From: Notolepis coatsorum | Taxonomy: Eukaryota > Chordata > Actinopteri > Aulopiformes > Paralepididae | Assembly: GCA_963971535.1 (NCBI GenBank) | Contig: CAXASK010002072.1 | Location: 27,501 to 91,500 of the forward strand | Reading direction: 5' to 3' | DNA length: 64,000 nt | Part shown: piece after piece, positions 1 through 11,900 of the stretch | How the letters are laid out: every line of letters starts with the position of its first letter | How positions within the stretch are numbered: position 1 is the first letter of the stretch | Position numbers and translations under genes: made by a program | The notes under the pieces: generated by a model | Seen by the model: only the letters and a program-made list of their open reading frames with translations | What the model was told of the DNA's origin: nothing | The model's database searches: none

Positions 1-151
1 TTAAAATCCAACGTATTTCCAGACACAACTTTTTCACACATTGTTGGTCTATCTAGGCAGAGCAGTGTCCACGTTAGCCTACTGCTAATCGGCTGCTGTC
101 GGCCATCTCCCCCTCGCGTCTGCTCAGCCTACATGTGTATTTGTTATTGTT

Positions 152-415
152 TTGCAGAGTATCGTGACAAGAAACCCACCCCAAAAAAACACAGAAACCC
201 CAAATGAAACCAAACAGAAAGTAAATGAGTATTATTCCAGGGATGACATTTCAAGACGGGCCCCAGGAATGAAGGATGCAGTGACCATAAGAGAAGGAGT
301 CAAGCAGAGGGTTCAGAAACGCCACATGTCCATGAAACGCCACATGTCCATGTCCCTTATGGAGGCTTACCGCTGCACGTCCAACCAAAGAGGACAAGTC
401 CTGGGTCAGTTTTGA
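152..415 (+). pseudogene. Partial exon of an unrecognised multicopy fish-type protein
   Basis: An AG acceptor preceded by a T-rich stretch (about 140-157) opens a reading frame of about 85 codons. Its central part, with motifs YYSRDDISRRAPGMKD, VTIRE and KRHMSM..LMEAY, resembles a conserved block I recall from uncharacterised multicopy fish proteins; I cannot name the family or assign a function. A 15-base tandem duplication (about 320-350) repeats KRHMS. The frame ends at 413-415, soon after LMEAY, where I would expect the block to continue, so this looks like a partial or decayed copy. No other exon of the gene was recognised in the window. Confidence 0.4.
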
Positions 416-540
416 TCAGATTCGTGAACACCTCAATCCTCACATGGCTAACAGAGGGAGATACCATTTCTCTGAACCAGTCCAGGCAGAGTGAATTGGA
501 CTTGATTTTTTATAACTTTCTTTTTCATGGTGAGGTTGAA

Positions 541-713
541 AACCCACCCATCAGTTTCCCACCCCCTAATACTGCCAATGTGTATTAGTGCGGACGACCA
601 GCTAAACTGAAAGCAATGTGGAGCGCTGGGCTCGAACAGGGAGGCGAACCTGTTCGAGCCCAGTCTCCAGTATTCGTGGTGAGCGCCTTGCCCACTGCAC
701 CACGTAGCCGCCC
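541..713 (-). mobile_element. tRNA-derived SINE, 5' part
   Basis: Read on the minus strand it begins GGCGGCTACGTGGTGCAGTG, a tRNA-like A-box region, and has a B-box-like GTTCGAGCCC. The same head occurs at 63,578 and, more diverged, at 53,880, so these are members of one family. The central part carries a short duplication around the B box. The body is truncated compared with the 452-bp copy at 53,880. Confidence 0.7.
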
Positions 714-850
714 TAGAAAACACTTTTTTATGTTAATCAAATAAAGAGCTATTTTCCAAAAACTTTCTGTAATTTATTTTCAGAAGTGACTGATATTTTG
801 AAACTATTTAAGACAAAAAAAAAGAAAAGATTTTAATTTTTTTTGTGATT

Positions 851-985
851 TTTGTGATGTCACAGTATGATGTCATAATATAACATTCTAGAACATTTGT
901 GATGTCACAGTATGATGTCATAATCAAACATTCTAGAACATTTGTGATGTCACAGTATGATGTCATAATCGAACATTCTAGAACA
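851..985. repeat. 45-bp tandem repeat, three copies
   Basis: Three units of exactly 45 bp start at 851, 896 and 941. They differ at only a few positions. Each carries TGATGTCA-type half palindromes (CRE-like) and the palindrome TTCTAGAA. The hAT at 984 inserted into the TTCTAGAA of the last unit; the repeat resumes briefly after 2143. Confidence 0.9.
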
Positions 986-2142
986 TAGGTGTCAAACTCA
1001 TGGCCCGCGGGCCAAATGTGGCCCGCCATGTCATTTGATGTGGCCCCCCAAGAGCTCTGGTTATAAAAAAAAAAAAAAAAAAATTAAAACATTAATCTTG
1101 GGTTAAAAAACAGCAGCGTTAAAATAATTGTGGGTTAATGCGTTAATAAAGCTTTAACTTTGACAGCCTTAGTTATTACACATACATGTATGTTGAACAT
1201 CTGAGGTATTGATGAAGTAACAAAGGAAAAAAGCCAAAAGTACTTACTCCTCAGACATTCTTTGACAATTTTATAGCCCAAAATACAAAAAAGTTCCAGG
1301 CGGAATAGGTAACAAAGGGTTGAAGAAATATTGTCTGAACGGTCAGATGCAAACTGGCTGTGTGACATAACCGAGCATCTCGCTCAATTGAATAAGAAGC
1401 TGTAGGGACGCAAACAAGTCCCACCCAAAACTTGACCAATATAGTTGTGAACTGAGACAACCCTTATTTTGTTATTTTTGAGTACAGTTACAGTTGTGTG
1501 TTCATGCAGACACATAATAGCAATTTCATTACGAATTGAAAATGGGGGACCCTGATGTAAACAAGTCGAAAGTCTTTCTCTGGTCTGCATCCCCTTAACA
1601 ATTGTGTGTATTGAGCTGTACTGTACCCATTCTGCAATCTGTTAATTAAAGTTAATTAAACTATCTTCCATTAGTTGGATGTATGGCCTCTGCAAGGTTG
1701 TGTCCAGCCATTTGTTTTTGTAACATCTGCTACATCTGTCCCACGCGTTCTTTGCAGCTCACAGGTGTTAGTTCTGCCCCTCTTGACTGTGACAAAAAGG
1801 TTTTGAACAAACTTAATGTCATAGCTTGTATTTGATGATCTTCTTCTTTGTTATTTACTTGAATGGTTTGATCATTGATTAATGGAGTAATATGGGGTTC
1901 TGATAAACTAAAATTATTTGTTACAATAACATAAGCTAACATATATTTTTACATCTATGCAAATGCATATGCAATATGTATAACTTGAATAAGTAATAAA
2001 TACAGAAACAACATGTTTAACAATATGTAAATGAGTAGCTACATTTATTTTACACTACATTAACATTTATACGGTCTTTGGCCCTTTGAGGGCAACCATA
2101 ATGCTGATGTGGCCCTCTGTGAAAATAAGTTTGACACCCCTG
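984..2142. mobile_element. Non-autonomous hAT transposon
   Basis: The left end CATAGGTGTCAAACT and the inverted right end CAGGGGTGTCAAACT match at 13 of 15 positions. The element is flanked by a perfect 8-bp target duplication, TTCTAGAA (976-983 and 2143-2150), which is the hAT signature. The ends carry the fish repeat with GGCCCGCGGGCC and GAGGGCAACCATAATGCTG. No transposase frame is present. A truncated LINE 3' tail (1533-1655) is nested inside. Confidence 0.88.
1533..1655 (+). mobile_element. CR1/L2-like LINE 3' tail nested in the hAT
   Basis: It matches the 3' end of the near-complete LINE at 40.4-44.5 kb: GAATTGAAAATGGGGGACCC, then TCTTTCTCTGGTCTGCATCC, then CCCATTCTGCAATCTGTTAA. It is 5'-truncated, as is usual for LINEs, and post-dates the hAT that it interrupts. 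Confidence 0.85.
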
Positions 2143-2150
2143 TTCTAGAA

Positions 2151-2700
2151 CATTTGTGTTCTATATATATGGTTTGACCCTCAAAATGGCCCACCGAAGT
2201 CAAACACATGTGGGTAAAGCCCTATTTTTGATAGTGTTTTTTGTCTATTTCAGACATGTAACATCCATAACGCAAAAATGTAACATCCATAACGGCACTT
2301 TTTTGTGATTCATTCCTTGAGAGGAAATGCCAGGTTTTCCTGAATGTGCTTTTTGGGTACCTCAAAGCCTTCCCTACAAAGTGATAGTAAACATGTTATT
2401 CTTTGAAAAAGATATTCACAGAGTTTTCATCATGTGTTCAGTGAGTCCAAAAAGCTTGTCAATTTCCGTAACATCCATAACGCTGTGTATTTTGTCACCT
2501 ATCTCAAAATCCAAAAGGTCAAAACATTTCTTACTGCAGGCTCATCTTTAACGACTGCTTAGCAACGGAGTCGTATAGTTATTAGCTCGGTTAGCTAACG
2601 TTAGCTGTGTCGACTAAATGACACCTTCAATGAAAACGTGGGACTGAAAAAAGCACACGAAGATACTATAGCTCATAACGTAATGTGAATAGTAATGTCA
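2151..2700. other. Repeat-like intergenic DNA with a thrice-used 15-mer
   Basis: There is no supportable gene. The 15-mer GTAACATCCATAACG occurs three times in the same orientation (2258-2272, 2280-2294, 2468-2482), which suggests a decayed repeat family. The short open frame at 2327-2551 has no recognisable motif and I do not call it. Confidence 0.4.
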
Positions 2701-2877
2701 ACTTCACACATTAGCTATGATGAGATGTGATGCTGCCCAGTGGTGCAGTCGTAATATGGGCCGAGGCCAAACGCCACGTGCACGCGCGGACCCGCATACA
2801 TGTCTCTCTCCTCTTTCATGAGTCGGAGCTGGGGACGAGACGGGCGGTCTTTTGTCACATAACACACGCCCAACACT

Positions 2878-2880
<3 letters not shown>

Positions 2881-2929
<49 letters not shown>
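2881..2929. repeat. (CA)n microsatellite
   Basis: About 24 uninterrupted CA dinucleotides. The open frames across it on both strands are low-complexity artefacts. Confidence 0.95.
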
Positions 2930-2931
<2 letters not shown>

Positions 2932-3121
2932 TAGGTGACGAAGCCCAAACGTCGTTTGACCGCGTATGCCCAGCACTGCACCCCTGATACTGCCTGGCGT
3001 TGAGAGACTACATGCCCTTGTGGGGCCTGCATACCCAGCATGCCTTACGGTAGGACAGGACAATACATCACGTGGCTTCGAGCATGTGCTTCTAGTGCTG
3101 GCCTGCTGATAATAATAACAT

Positions 3122-3525
<404 letters not shown>

Positions 3526-3623
3526 GTTATAACAGTTTGAGACCCACAAGAGACTACACATGATGACTACACACATTGGCCTTTTAATATGGATAACATT
3601 TAAAGACATGATTATTGTACGAT

Positions 3624-3768
3624 GAATTGAAAATGGAGGACCCTGATGTAAACAAGACGAAAGTCTTTCTCTGGTCTGCATCCCCTTAACAATTGTATGT
3701 ATTGAGCTGTACTGTACTGTACCCATTCTGCAATCTGTTAATAACATTTTCAATCAATCAATCAAATT
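3624..3768 (+). mobile_element. CR1/L2-like LINE 3' tail
   Basis: It has the same 3' UTR signature as the copy at 44.4-44.5 kb and ends in the (TCAA)n tail of this family (CAATCAATCAATCAA). No coding part is retained. Confidence 0.85.
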
Positions 3769-3990
3769 ATTGTACTGTAAATGAGAGCTATTTTACTGCA
3801 TTACTTTTATCCTGTCTATTGTATACTTATTTTATGCCTATTCTTATTTCTGTAGGATATCTGGTAAACAGTACTGTATATTTGTATATCTTGTATGTCA
3901 TAAATGTAACAGTACTGTATATCTGTATGTTGTAAATGTCATGATATATATCTGTATGTCTATGTTGTGTCATAATGTCATAAATGGCAC

Positions 3991-4133
3991 TATGAATTGA
4001 AAATGGAGGACCCTGATGTAAACAAGACGAAAGTCTTTCTCTGGTCTGCATTAACAATTGTATGTATTGAGCCGTACTGTATATTGTACCCATTCTGCAA
4101 TCTGTTAATAAAAATGTCAATCAATCAATCAAT
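3991..4133 (+). mobile_element. CR1/L2-like LINE 3' tail, second copy
   Basis: A second tail of the same family, about 370 bp downstream of the first. It has a small deletion after GGTCTGCAT, where CCCC is missing. It ends CAATCAATCAATCAAT. Confidence 0.85.
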
Positions 4134-4315
4134 GCACTTTATACACTGCACTACTTATATTGTCTATTGTATGCCTATTCTTATGTCCACTTTATCATTG
4201 CTTTTATTCTGTCAACTGTATGCTAATTGTATGCCTAGTAGTGTGAAGCACTTTGAGCTGAAAATCCTGTATGAAAGGTGCTATAAATTATAAATATAAA
4301 GTTATTATTATTTTT
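4134..4315 (+). mobile_element. L2-type LINE 3' end fragment
   Basis: It contains GTGAAGCACTTTGAGCTG, GAAAGGTGCTATAAA and a terminal TTATTATTA. The same end occurs at 45,820-45,895 and 47,100-47,460. It is a 5'-truncated LINE of a different family from the TCAA-tailed one. Confidence 0.65.
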
Positions 4316-4481
4316 ATGATGAGACAACTTTGTGTAATATAGCCTTTATTTTCAGATGGGTCATATTTTCAGGTTAGGTAGGTATGGCCGTAGTCAGTGA
4401 TGACAGGTGGGGAATGTCAAATTATCATCACAGGGTCTTACAATTATCGTTTGCAATATAACACATAGGTTTACAGAGCAA

Positions 4482-4664
4482 TAGCCTCCAGCTGCATCCC
4501 CGGAGATATCCGCTCACGGGCAACTTCCGCCACACGACACTTCTGCCGCTGACGGGACACGCGCGCTGATTGGTGGAAAGTACGGAAGTATCTCCAAGTA
4601 CGTCTGACGTAATTGAACGTCAAAAGCAGATGCAGTTAGTTGGCATGCAGGTTAATATTACAAG
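4482..4664 (+). promoter_or_regulatory. Promoter-like segment and possible 5' UTR exon of the zinc-finger gene
   Basis: A GC-rich segment with an inverted CCAAT box (GCTGATTGGTGG, about 4,565), several GGAAGT/ACTTCC ETS-like motifs and a CRE-like TGACGT. It ends with a consensus donor, ACAAG|GTAAGC at 4664/4665, and the first zinc-finger exon lies 0.7 kb downstream. A second copy of 4,482-4,610 lies in reverse orientation at 45,428-45,568. The promoter role is inferred from motifs and position only. Confidence 0.45.
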
Positions 4665-5394
4665 GTAAGCCTTATTATTACCTTGTATTCATAAAATAAG
4701 ATAAATTCAGCAGCATGGGGAGGGGGGAGGGGAGGTACAGGTAGTAGAAGACATATAGGTACAGGTCACATAATTATAGTACAGTGGAGAAGTAAAAATA
4801 GAATAAAAAGGCAGTGGAAACAATATACAATATTATTAACTCTGGACATATGAGCAACAAGGTGCGAGATGAGGGTATGTATATCAGTTATTTTGCCCTA
4901 CAATAAATATAGTTGGAATATATAATCTATAGTCTAAATCTAATCCTAAATTATCTAATTATCACGGTTGTGTTTGGATATAGAGAGATGGAGAGAGAGG
5001 GAGGAAGCGCTGCCTGGCAGGAACCATGACACTAATAATCTAAATGCTAAACGCATGAACTGGACACCCTGTGCAAAGTGACTGTTTATTTCTTTCTGTT
5101 AGATTTTCTATGTCAGTAATGCATATGTAGCATGGTTTTTGTGTCTGGGTGATTATCTGTTCTTGAGAAGTGTTTTTGCAACTTGTGAGATTACGTTTAG
5201 GTGTGGCAGAGCCTGTGTGGTTTCTAAAGGGATTATTGGTGATTACTACTGGTTGCTACATGGTTAGTTGGTGATTAATTATCACAATTCTTAATTAACC
5301 AAAATATCCCCTCCCCTCCCCTCCCGCACTGTACTGTAATGTACTCTAGTTAGGACAACACATTACAGTTCAGAGGAGGGGAATCATTCCTCAG
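4665..5394. other. Probable intron of the zinc-finger gene
   Basis: AT-rich, with no coding signal. It holds purine-rich stretches (4,718-4,735 and about 4,985-5,005) and a C-rich block near 5,310. It is bounded on the left by a GTAAGC donor and on the right by an ATTCCTCAG acceptor. Confidence 0.4.
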
Positions 5395-5527
5395 CTGGAA
5401 CCATGTGTCAACTGCTGCACAGCATACCATTGCCCGTTCTGCAAGCCTGGTGTGTTTAAGCCAACGTTTAGGAGCAAGGTCTTAACACATCTGGACGGAC
5501 ACAAAAGGAAAGCAGTGCAGCACAAAG
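5395..5527 (+). CDS. Exon with first C2H2-type zinc finger
   Basis: The exon reads from a CCTCAG acceptor to an AAAG|GT donor at 5527/5528. It encodes a finger with CPFC, then KPGVFKPTFRSK and HLDGH, that is C-x2-C followed by H-x3-H, and ends in phase 1. I recall a multicopy uncharacterised fish family with CPFC..VFKPT-type fingers; no gene symbol is warranted. An alternative acceptor (GCACAG at 5,417-5,422) would shorten the exon and keep the finger. The initiator codon is not identified: the ATG at 5403 is in another frame and terminates within the exon. The role (nucleic-acid or protein binding) is only what finger motifs suggest. Confidence 0.6.
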
Positions 5528-5626
5528 GTATTCCCTGTTGTATTCATTGCATGTTGTTTTCTTGCACTGGTAACTCCTGTAAATGATGGACCAACATGTG
5601 GAAACAAAAGCATTGCAGTTTGACAT

Positions 5627-5746
5627 GCACCATCAGCCATAACTTTAAAACCACCTGCTTAAACAATTTTTTTCATGATTAAAAATAAACACTCTATAAA
5701 CACTGGTTTAAGCAGGTGGTTTTAATGTTATGGCTGATCGGTGTAC
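5627..5746. mobile_element. Mariner-type MITE in the zinc-finger gene intron
   Basis: The inverted ends read ATCAGCCATAAC(T/A)TTAAAACC and continue as CACCTGCTTAAAC on both arms. They enclose an AT-rich core of about 45 bp. ATCAGCCATAACATTAAAAC is the known terminus of a widespread fish Tc1/mariner family. No transposase is present. Confidence 0.8.
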
Positions 5747-5759
5747 ATATCTTTTCCAG

Positions 5760-5920
5760 ATCACACCATCTTTAAGTGCAATTTGGAATGCAGGCGCAAT
5801 GGTCACTTCCACTGTCCCTCCTGCAAAACCACACTGTTTGAGAAGAAAAAACGGTTTATAGCGCATCTGGCTGCACTGTGCAGGAGCAGCTCCCACAGTA
5901 CAGACACACTGCATCACTGA
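5760..5920 (+). pseudogene. 5' part of exon with second zinc finger, running into the minisatellite
   Basis: After a TTTTCCAG acceptor the phase matches the previous exon (G|AT gives Asp). The frame encodes FHCPSC, KTTLFEKKKRF and IAHLAALC, a CPSC..H..C finger. It then enters the first minisatellite unit as CRSSSHSTDTLHH and stops at TGA 5918-5920. The downstream half of the exon resumes at 31,184 in the same frame relative to the unit. This is strong evidence that the array arose inside this exon and that the stop is a consequence. Whether any transcript crosses the array is unknown. Confidence 0.65.
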
Positions 5921-8900
5921 GCAGCTCCCACAGTACAGAAACACTGCATCACTGAGCAGCTCCCACAGTACAGAAACACTGCATCACTGAGCAGCTCCCA
6001 CAGTACAGAAACACTGCATCACTGAGCAGCTCCCACAGTACAGAAACACTGCATCACTGAGCAGCTCCCACAGTACAGAAACACTGCATCACTGAGCAGC
6101 TCCCACAGTACAGAAACACTGCATCACTGAGCAGCTCCCACAGTACAGAAACACTGCATCACTGAGCAGGATCAGCTCCCACAGTACAGAAACACTGCAT
6201 CACTGAGCAGCTCCCACAGTACAGAAACACTGCATCACTGAGCAGCTCCCACAGTACAGAAACACTGCATCACTGAGCAGCTCCCACAGTACAGAAACAC
6301 TGCATCACTGAGCAGCTCCCACAGTACAGAAACACTGCATCACTGTGCAGCTCCCACAGTACAGAAACACTGCATCACTGAGCAGCTCCCACAGTACAGA
6401 CACACTGCATCACTGAGCAGCTCCCACAGTACAGAAACACTGCATCACTGTGCAGGAGCAGCTCCCACAGTACAGAAACACTGCATCACTGAGCAGCTCC
6501 CACAGTACAGAAACACTGCATCACTGAGCAGCTCCCACAGTACAGAAACACTGCATCACTGAGCAGGAGCAGCTCCCACAGTACAGAAACACTGCATCAC
6601 TGAGCAGCTCCCACAGTACAGAAACACTGCATCACTGAGCAGCTCCCACAGTACAGAAACACTGCATCACTGAGCAGCTCCCACAGTACAGACACACTGC
6701 ATCACTGAGCAGCTCCCACAGTACAGAAACACTGCATCACTGAGCAGCTCCCACAGTACAGAAACACTGCATCACTGAGCAGCTCCCACAGTACAGAAAC
6801 ACTGCATCACTGAGCAGCTCCCACAGTACAGAAACACTGCATCACTGAGCAGCTCCCACAGTACAGAAACACTGCATCACTGTGCAGGAGCAGCTCCCAC
6901 AGTACAGACACACTGCATCACTGAGCAGCTCCCACAGTACAGAAACACTGCATCACTGAGCAGCTCCCACAGTACAGAAACACTGCATCACTGAGCAGCT
7001 CCCACAGTACAGAAACACTGCATCACTGAGCAGCTCCCACAGTACAGAAACACTGCATCACTGAGCAGCTCCCACAGTACAGAAACACTGCATCACTGAG
7101 CAGCTCCCACAGTACAGAAACACTGCATCACTGAGCAGGAGCAGCTCCCACAGTACAGAAACACTGCATCACTGAGCAGGAGCAGCTCCCACAGTACAGA
7201 AACACTGCATCACTGAGCAGCTCCCACAGTACAGAAACACTGCATCACTGAGCAGCTCCCACAGTACAGAAACACTGCATCACTGAGCAGCTCCCACAGT
7301 ACAGACACACTGCATCACTGTGCAGGAGCAGCTCCCACAGTACAGAAACACTGCATCACTGTGCGGGAGCAGCTCCCACAGTACAGAAACACTGCATCAC
7401 TGAGCAGGAGCAGCTCCCACAGTACAGAAACACTGCATCACTGAGCAGCTCCCACAGTACAGAAACACTGCATCACTGTGCAGGAGCAGCTCCCACAGTA
7501 CAGAAACACTGCATCACTGAGCAGCTCCCACAGTACAGAAACACTGCATCACTGAGCAGCTCCCACAGTACAGAAACACTGCATCACTGAGCAGCTCCCA
7601 CAGTACAGAAACACTGCATCACTGTGCAGGAGCAGCTCCCACAGTACAGACACACTGCATCACTGTGCAGGAGCAGCTCCCACAGTACAGAAACACTGCA
7701 TCACTGAGCAGCTCCCACAGTACAGAAACACTGCATCACTGAGCAGCTCCCACAGTACAGAAACACTGCATCACTGAGCAGCTCCCACAGTACAGAAACA
7801 CTGCATCACTGAGCAGCTCCCACAGTACAGAAACACTGCATCACTGAGCAGCTCCCACAGTACAGACACACTGCATCACTGAGCAGCTCCCACAGTACAG
7901 ACAAACTGCATCACTGAGCAGCTCCCACAGTACAGAAACACTGCATCACTGAGCAGCTCCCACAGTACAGAAACACTGCATCACTGTGCAGGAGCAGCTC
8001 CCACAGTACAGACACACTGCATCACTGTGCAGGAGCAGCTCCCACAGTACAGAAACACTGCATCACTGTGCAGGAGCAGCTCCCACAGTACAGAAACACT
8101 GCATCACTGAGCAGCTCCCACAGTACAGAAACACTGCATCACTGAGCAGCTCCCACAGTACAGAAACACTGCATCACTGAGCAGCTCCCACAGTACAGAA
8201 ACACTGCATCACTGAGCAGCTCCCACAGTACAGACACACTGCATCACTGAGCAGCTCCCACAGTACAGAAACACTGCATCACTGAGCAGCTCCCACAGTA
8301 CAGAAACACTGCATCACTGAGCAGCTCCCACAGTACAGAAACACTGCATCACTGAGCAGCTCCCACAGTACAGAAACACTGCATCACTGAGCAGCTCCCA
8401 CAGTACAGAAACACTGCATCACTGAGCAGCTCCCACAGTACAGAAACACTGCATCACTGAGCAGCTCCCACAGTACAGAAACACTGCATCACTGAGCAGC
8501 TCCCACAGTACAGAAACACTGCATCACTGAGCAGCTCCCACAGTACAGAAACACTGCATCACTGAGCAGCTCCCACAGTACAGACACACTGCATCACTGA
8601 GCAGCTCCCACAGTACAGAAACACTGCATCACTGAGCAGCTCCCACAGTACAGAAACACTGCATCACTGAGCAGCTCCCACAGTACAGAAACACTGCATC
8701 ACTGAGCAGGAGCAGCTCCCACAGTACAGAAACACTGCATCACTGAGCAGCTCCCACAGTACAGAAACACTGCATCACTGAGCAGGAGCAGCTCCCACAG
8801 TACAGAAACACTGCATCACTGAGCAGCTCCCACAGTACAGAAACACTGCATCACTGTGCAGGAGCAGCTCCCACAGTACAGAAACACTGCATCACTGTGC

Positions 8901-11900
8901 AGCTCCCACAGTACAGACACACTGCATCACTGAGCAGCTCCCACAGTACAGAAACACTGCATCACTGAGCAGCTCCCACAGTACAGAAACACTGCATCAC
9001 TGAGCAGCTCCCACAGTACAGAAACACTGCATCACTGAGCAGCTCCCACAGTACAGAAACACTGCATCACTGAGCAGCTCCCACAGTACAGAAACACTGC
9101 ATCACTGAGCAGCTCCCACAGTACAGACACACTGCATCACTGTGCAGGAGCAGCTCCCACAGTACAGAAACACTGCATCACTGTGCAGGAGCAGCTCCCA
9201 CAGTACAGAAACACTGCATCACTGAGCAGCTCCCACAGTACAGAAACACTGCATCACTGAGCAGCTCCCACAGTACAGAAACACTGCATCACTGAGCAGC
9301 TCCCACAGTACAGACACACTGCATCACTGAGCAGCTCCCACAGTACAGAAACACTGCATCACTGTGCAGGAGCAGCTCCCACAGTACAGAAACACTGCAT
9401 CACTGAGCAGCTCCCACAGTACAGAAACACTGCATCACTGAGCAGCTCCCACAGTACAGAAACACTGCATCACTGAGCAGCTCCCACAGTACAGACACAC
9501 TGCATCACTGAGCAGCTCCCACAGTACAGAAACACTGCATCACTGTGCAGGAGCAGCTCCCACAGTACAGAAACACTGCATCACTGAGCAGCTCCCACAG
9601 TACAGAAACACTGCATCACTGAGCAGCTCCCACAGTACAGAAACACTGCATCACTGAGCAGCTCCCACAGTACAGAAACAATGCATCACTGAGCAGCTCC
9701 CACAGTACAGAAACACTGCATCACTGTGCAGCTCCCACAGTACAGAAACACTGCATCACTGAGCAGCTCCCACAGTACAGAAACACTGCATCACTGAGCA
9801 GCTCCCACAGTACAGAAACACTGCATCACTGAGCAGCTCCCACAGTACAGACACACTGCATCACTGAGCAGCTCCCACAGTACAGACACACTGCATCACT
9901 GAGCAGCTCCCACAGTACAGAAACACTGCATCACTGAGCAGCTCCCACAGTACAGAAACACTGCATCACTGTGCAGGAGCAGCTCCCACAGTACAGACAC
10001 ACTGCATCACTGTGCAGGAGCAGCTCCCACAGTACAGAAACACTGCATCACTGTGCAGGAGCAGCTCCCACAGTACAGAAACACTGCATCACTGAGCAGC
10101 TCCCACAGTACAGAAACACTGCATCACTGAGCAGCTCCCACAGTACAGAAACACTGCATCACTGAGCAGCTCCCACAGTACAGAAACACTGCATCACTGA
10201 GCAGCTCCCACAGTACAGAAACACTGCATCACTGTGCAGCTCCCACAGTACAGAAACACTGCATCACTGAGCAGCTCCCACAGTACAGAAACACTGCATC
10301 ACTGAGCAGCTCCCACAGTACAGAAACACTGCATCACTGAGCAGCTCCCACAGTACAGACACACTGCATCACTGAGCAGCTCCCACAGTACAGACACACT
10401 GCATCACTGAGCAGCTCCCACAGTACAGAAACACTGCATCACTGAGCAGCTCCCACAGTACAGAAACACTGCATCACTGTGCAGGAGCAGCTCCCACAGT
10501 ACAGACACACTGCATCACTGTGCAGGAGCAGCTCCCACAGTACAGAAACACTGCATCACTGTGCAGGAGCAGCTCCCACAGTACAGAAACACTGCATCAC
10601 TGAGCAGCTCCCACAGTACAGAAACACTGCATCACTGAGCAGCTCCCACAGTACAGAAACACTGCATCACTGAGCAGCTCCCACAGTACAGAAACACTGC
10701 ATCACTGAGCAGCTCCCACAGTACAGACACACTGCATCACTGAGCAGCTCCCACAGTACAGAAACACTGCATCACTGAGCAGCTCCCACAGTACAGAAAC
10801 ACTGCATCACTGAGCAGCTCCCACAGTACAGAAACACTGCATCACTGAGCAGCTCCCACAGTACAGAAACACTGCATCACTGAGCAGCTCCCACAGTACA
10901 GAAACACTGCATCACTGAGCAGCTCCCACAGTACAGAAACACTGCATCACTGAGCAGCTCCCACAGTACAGAAACACTGCATCACTGAGCAGCTCCCACA
11001 GTACAGAAACACTGCATCACTGAGCAGCTCCCACAGTACAGAAACACTGCATCACTGAGCAGCTCCCACAGTACAGACACACTGCATCACTGAGCAGCTC
11101 CCACAGTACAGAAACACTGCATCACTGAGCAGCTCCCACAGTACAGAAACACTGCATCACTGAGCAGCTCCCACAGTACAGAAACATTGCATCACTGAGC
11201 AGGAGCAGCTCCCACAGTACAGAAACACTGCATCACTGAGCAGCTCCCACAGTACAGAAACACTGCATCACTGAGCAGGAGCAGCTCCCACAGTACAGAA
11301 ACACTGCATCACTGAGCAGCTCCCACAGTACAGAAACACTGCATCACTGTGCAGGAGCAGCTCCCACAGTACAGAAACACTGCATCACTGTGCAGGAGCA
11401 GCTCCCACAGTACAGAAACACTGCATCACTGTGCAGCTCCCACAGTACAGACACACTGCATCACTGAGCAGCTCCCACAGTACAGAAACACTGCATCACT
11501 GAGCAGCTCCCACAGTACAGAAACACTGCATCACTGAGCAGCTCCCACAGTACAGAAACACTGCATCACTGAGCAGCTCCCACAGTACAGACACACTGCA
11601 TCACTGAGCAGCTCCCACAGTACAGAAACACTGCATCACTGTGCAGGAGCAGCTCCCACAGTACAGAAACACTGCATCACTGAGCAGCTCCCACAGTACA
11701 GAAACACTGCATCACTGAGCAGCTCCCACAGTACAGAAACACTGCATCACTGAGCAGCTCCCACAGTACAGACACACTGCATCACTGTGCAGCTCCCACA
11801 GTACAGAAACACTGCATCACTGAGCAGGAGCAGCTCCCACAGTACAGAAACACTGCATCACTGAGCAGCTCCCACAGTACAGAAACACTGCATCACTGAG

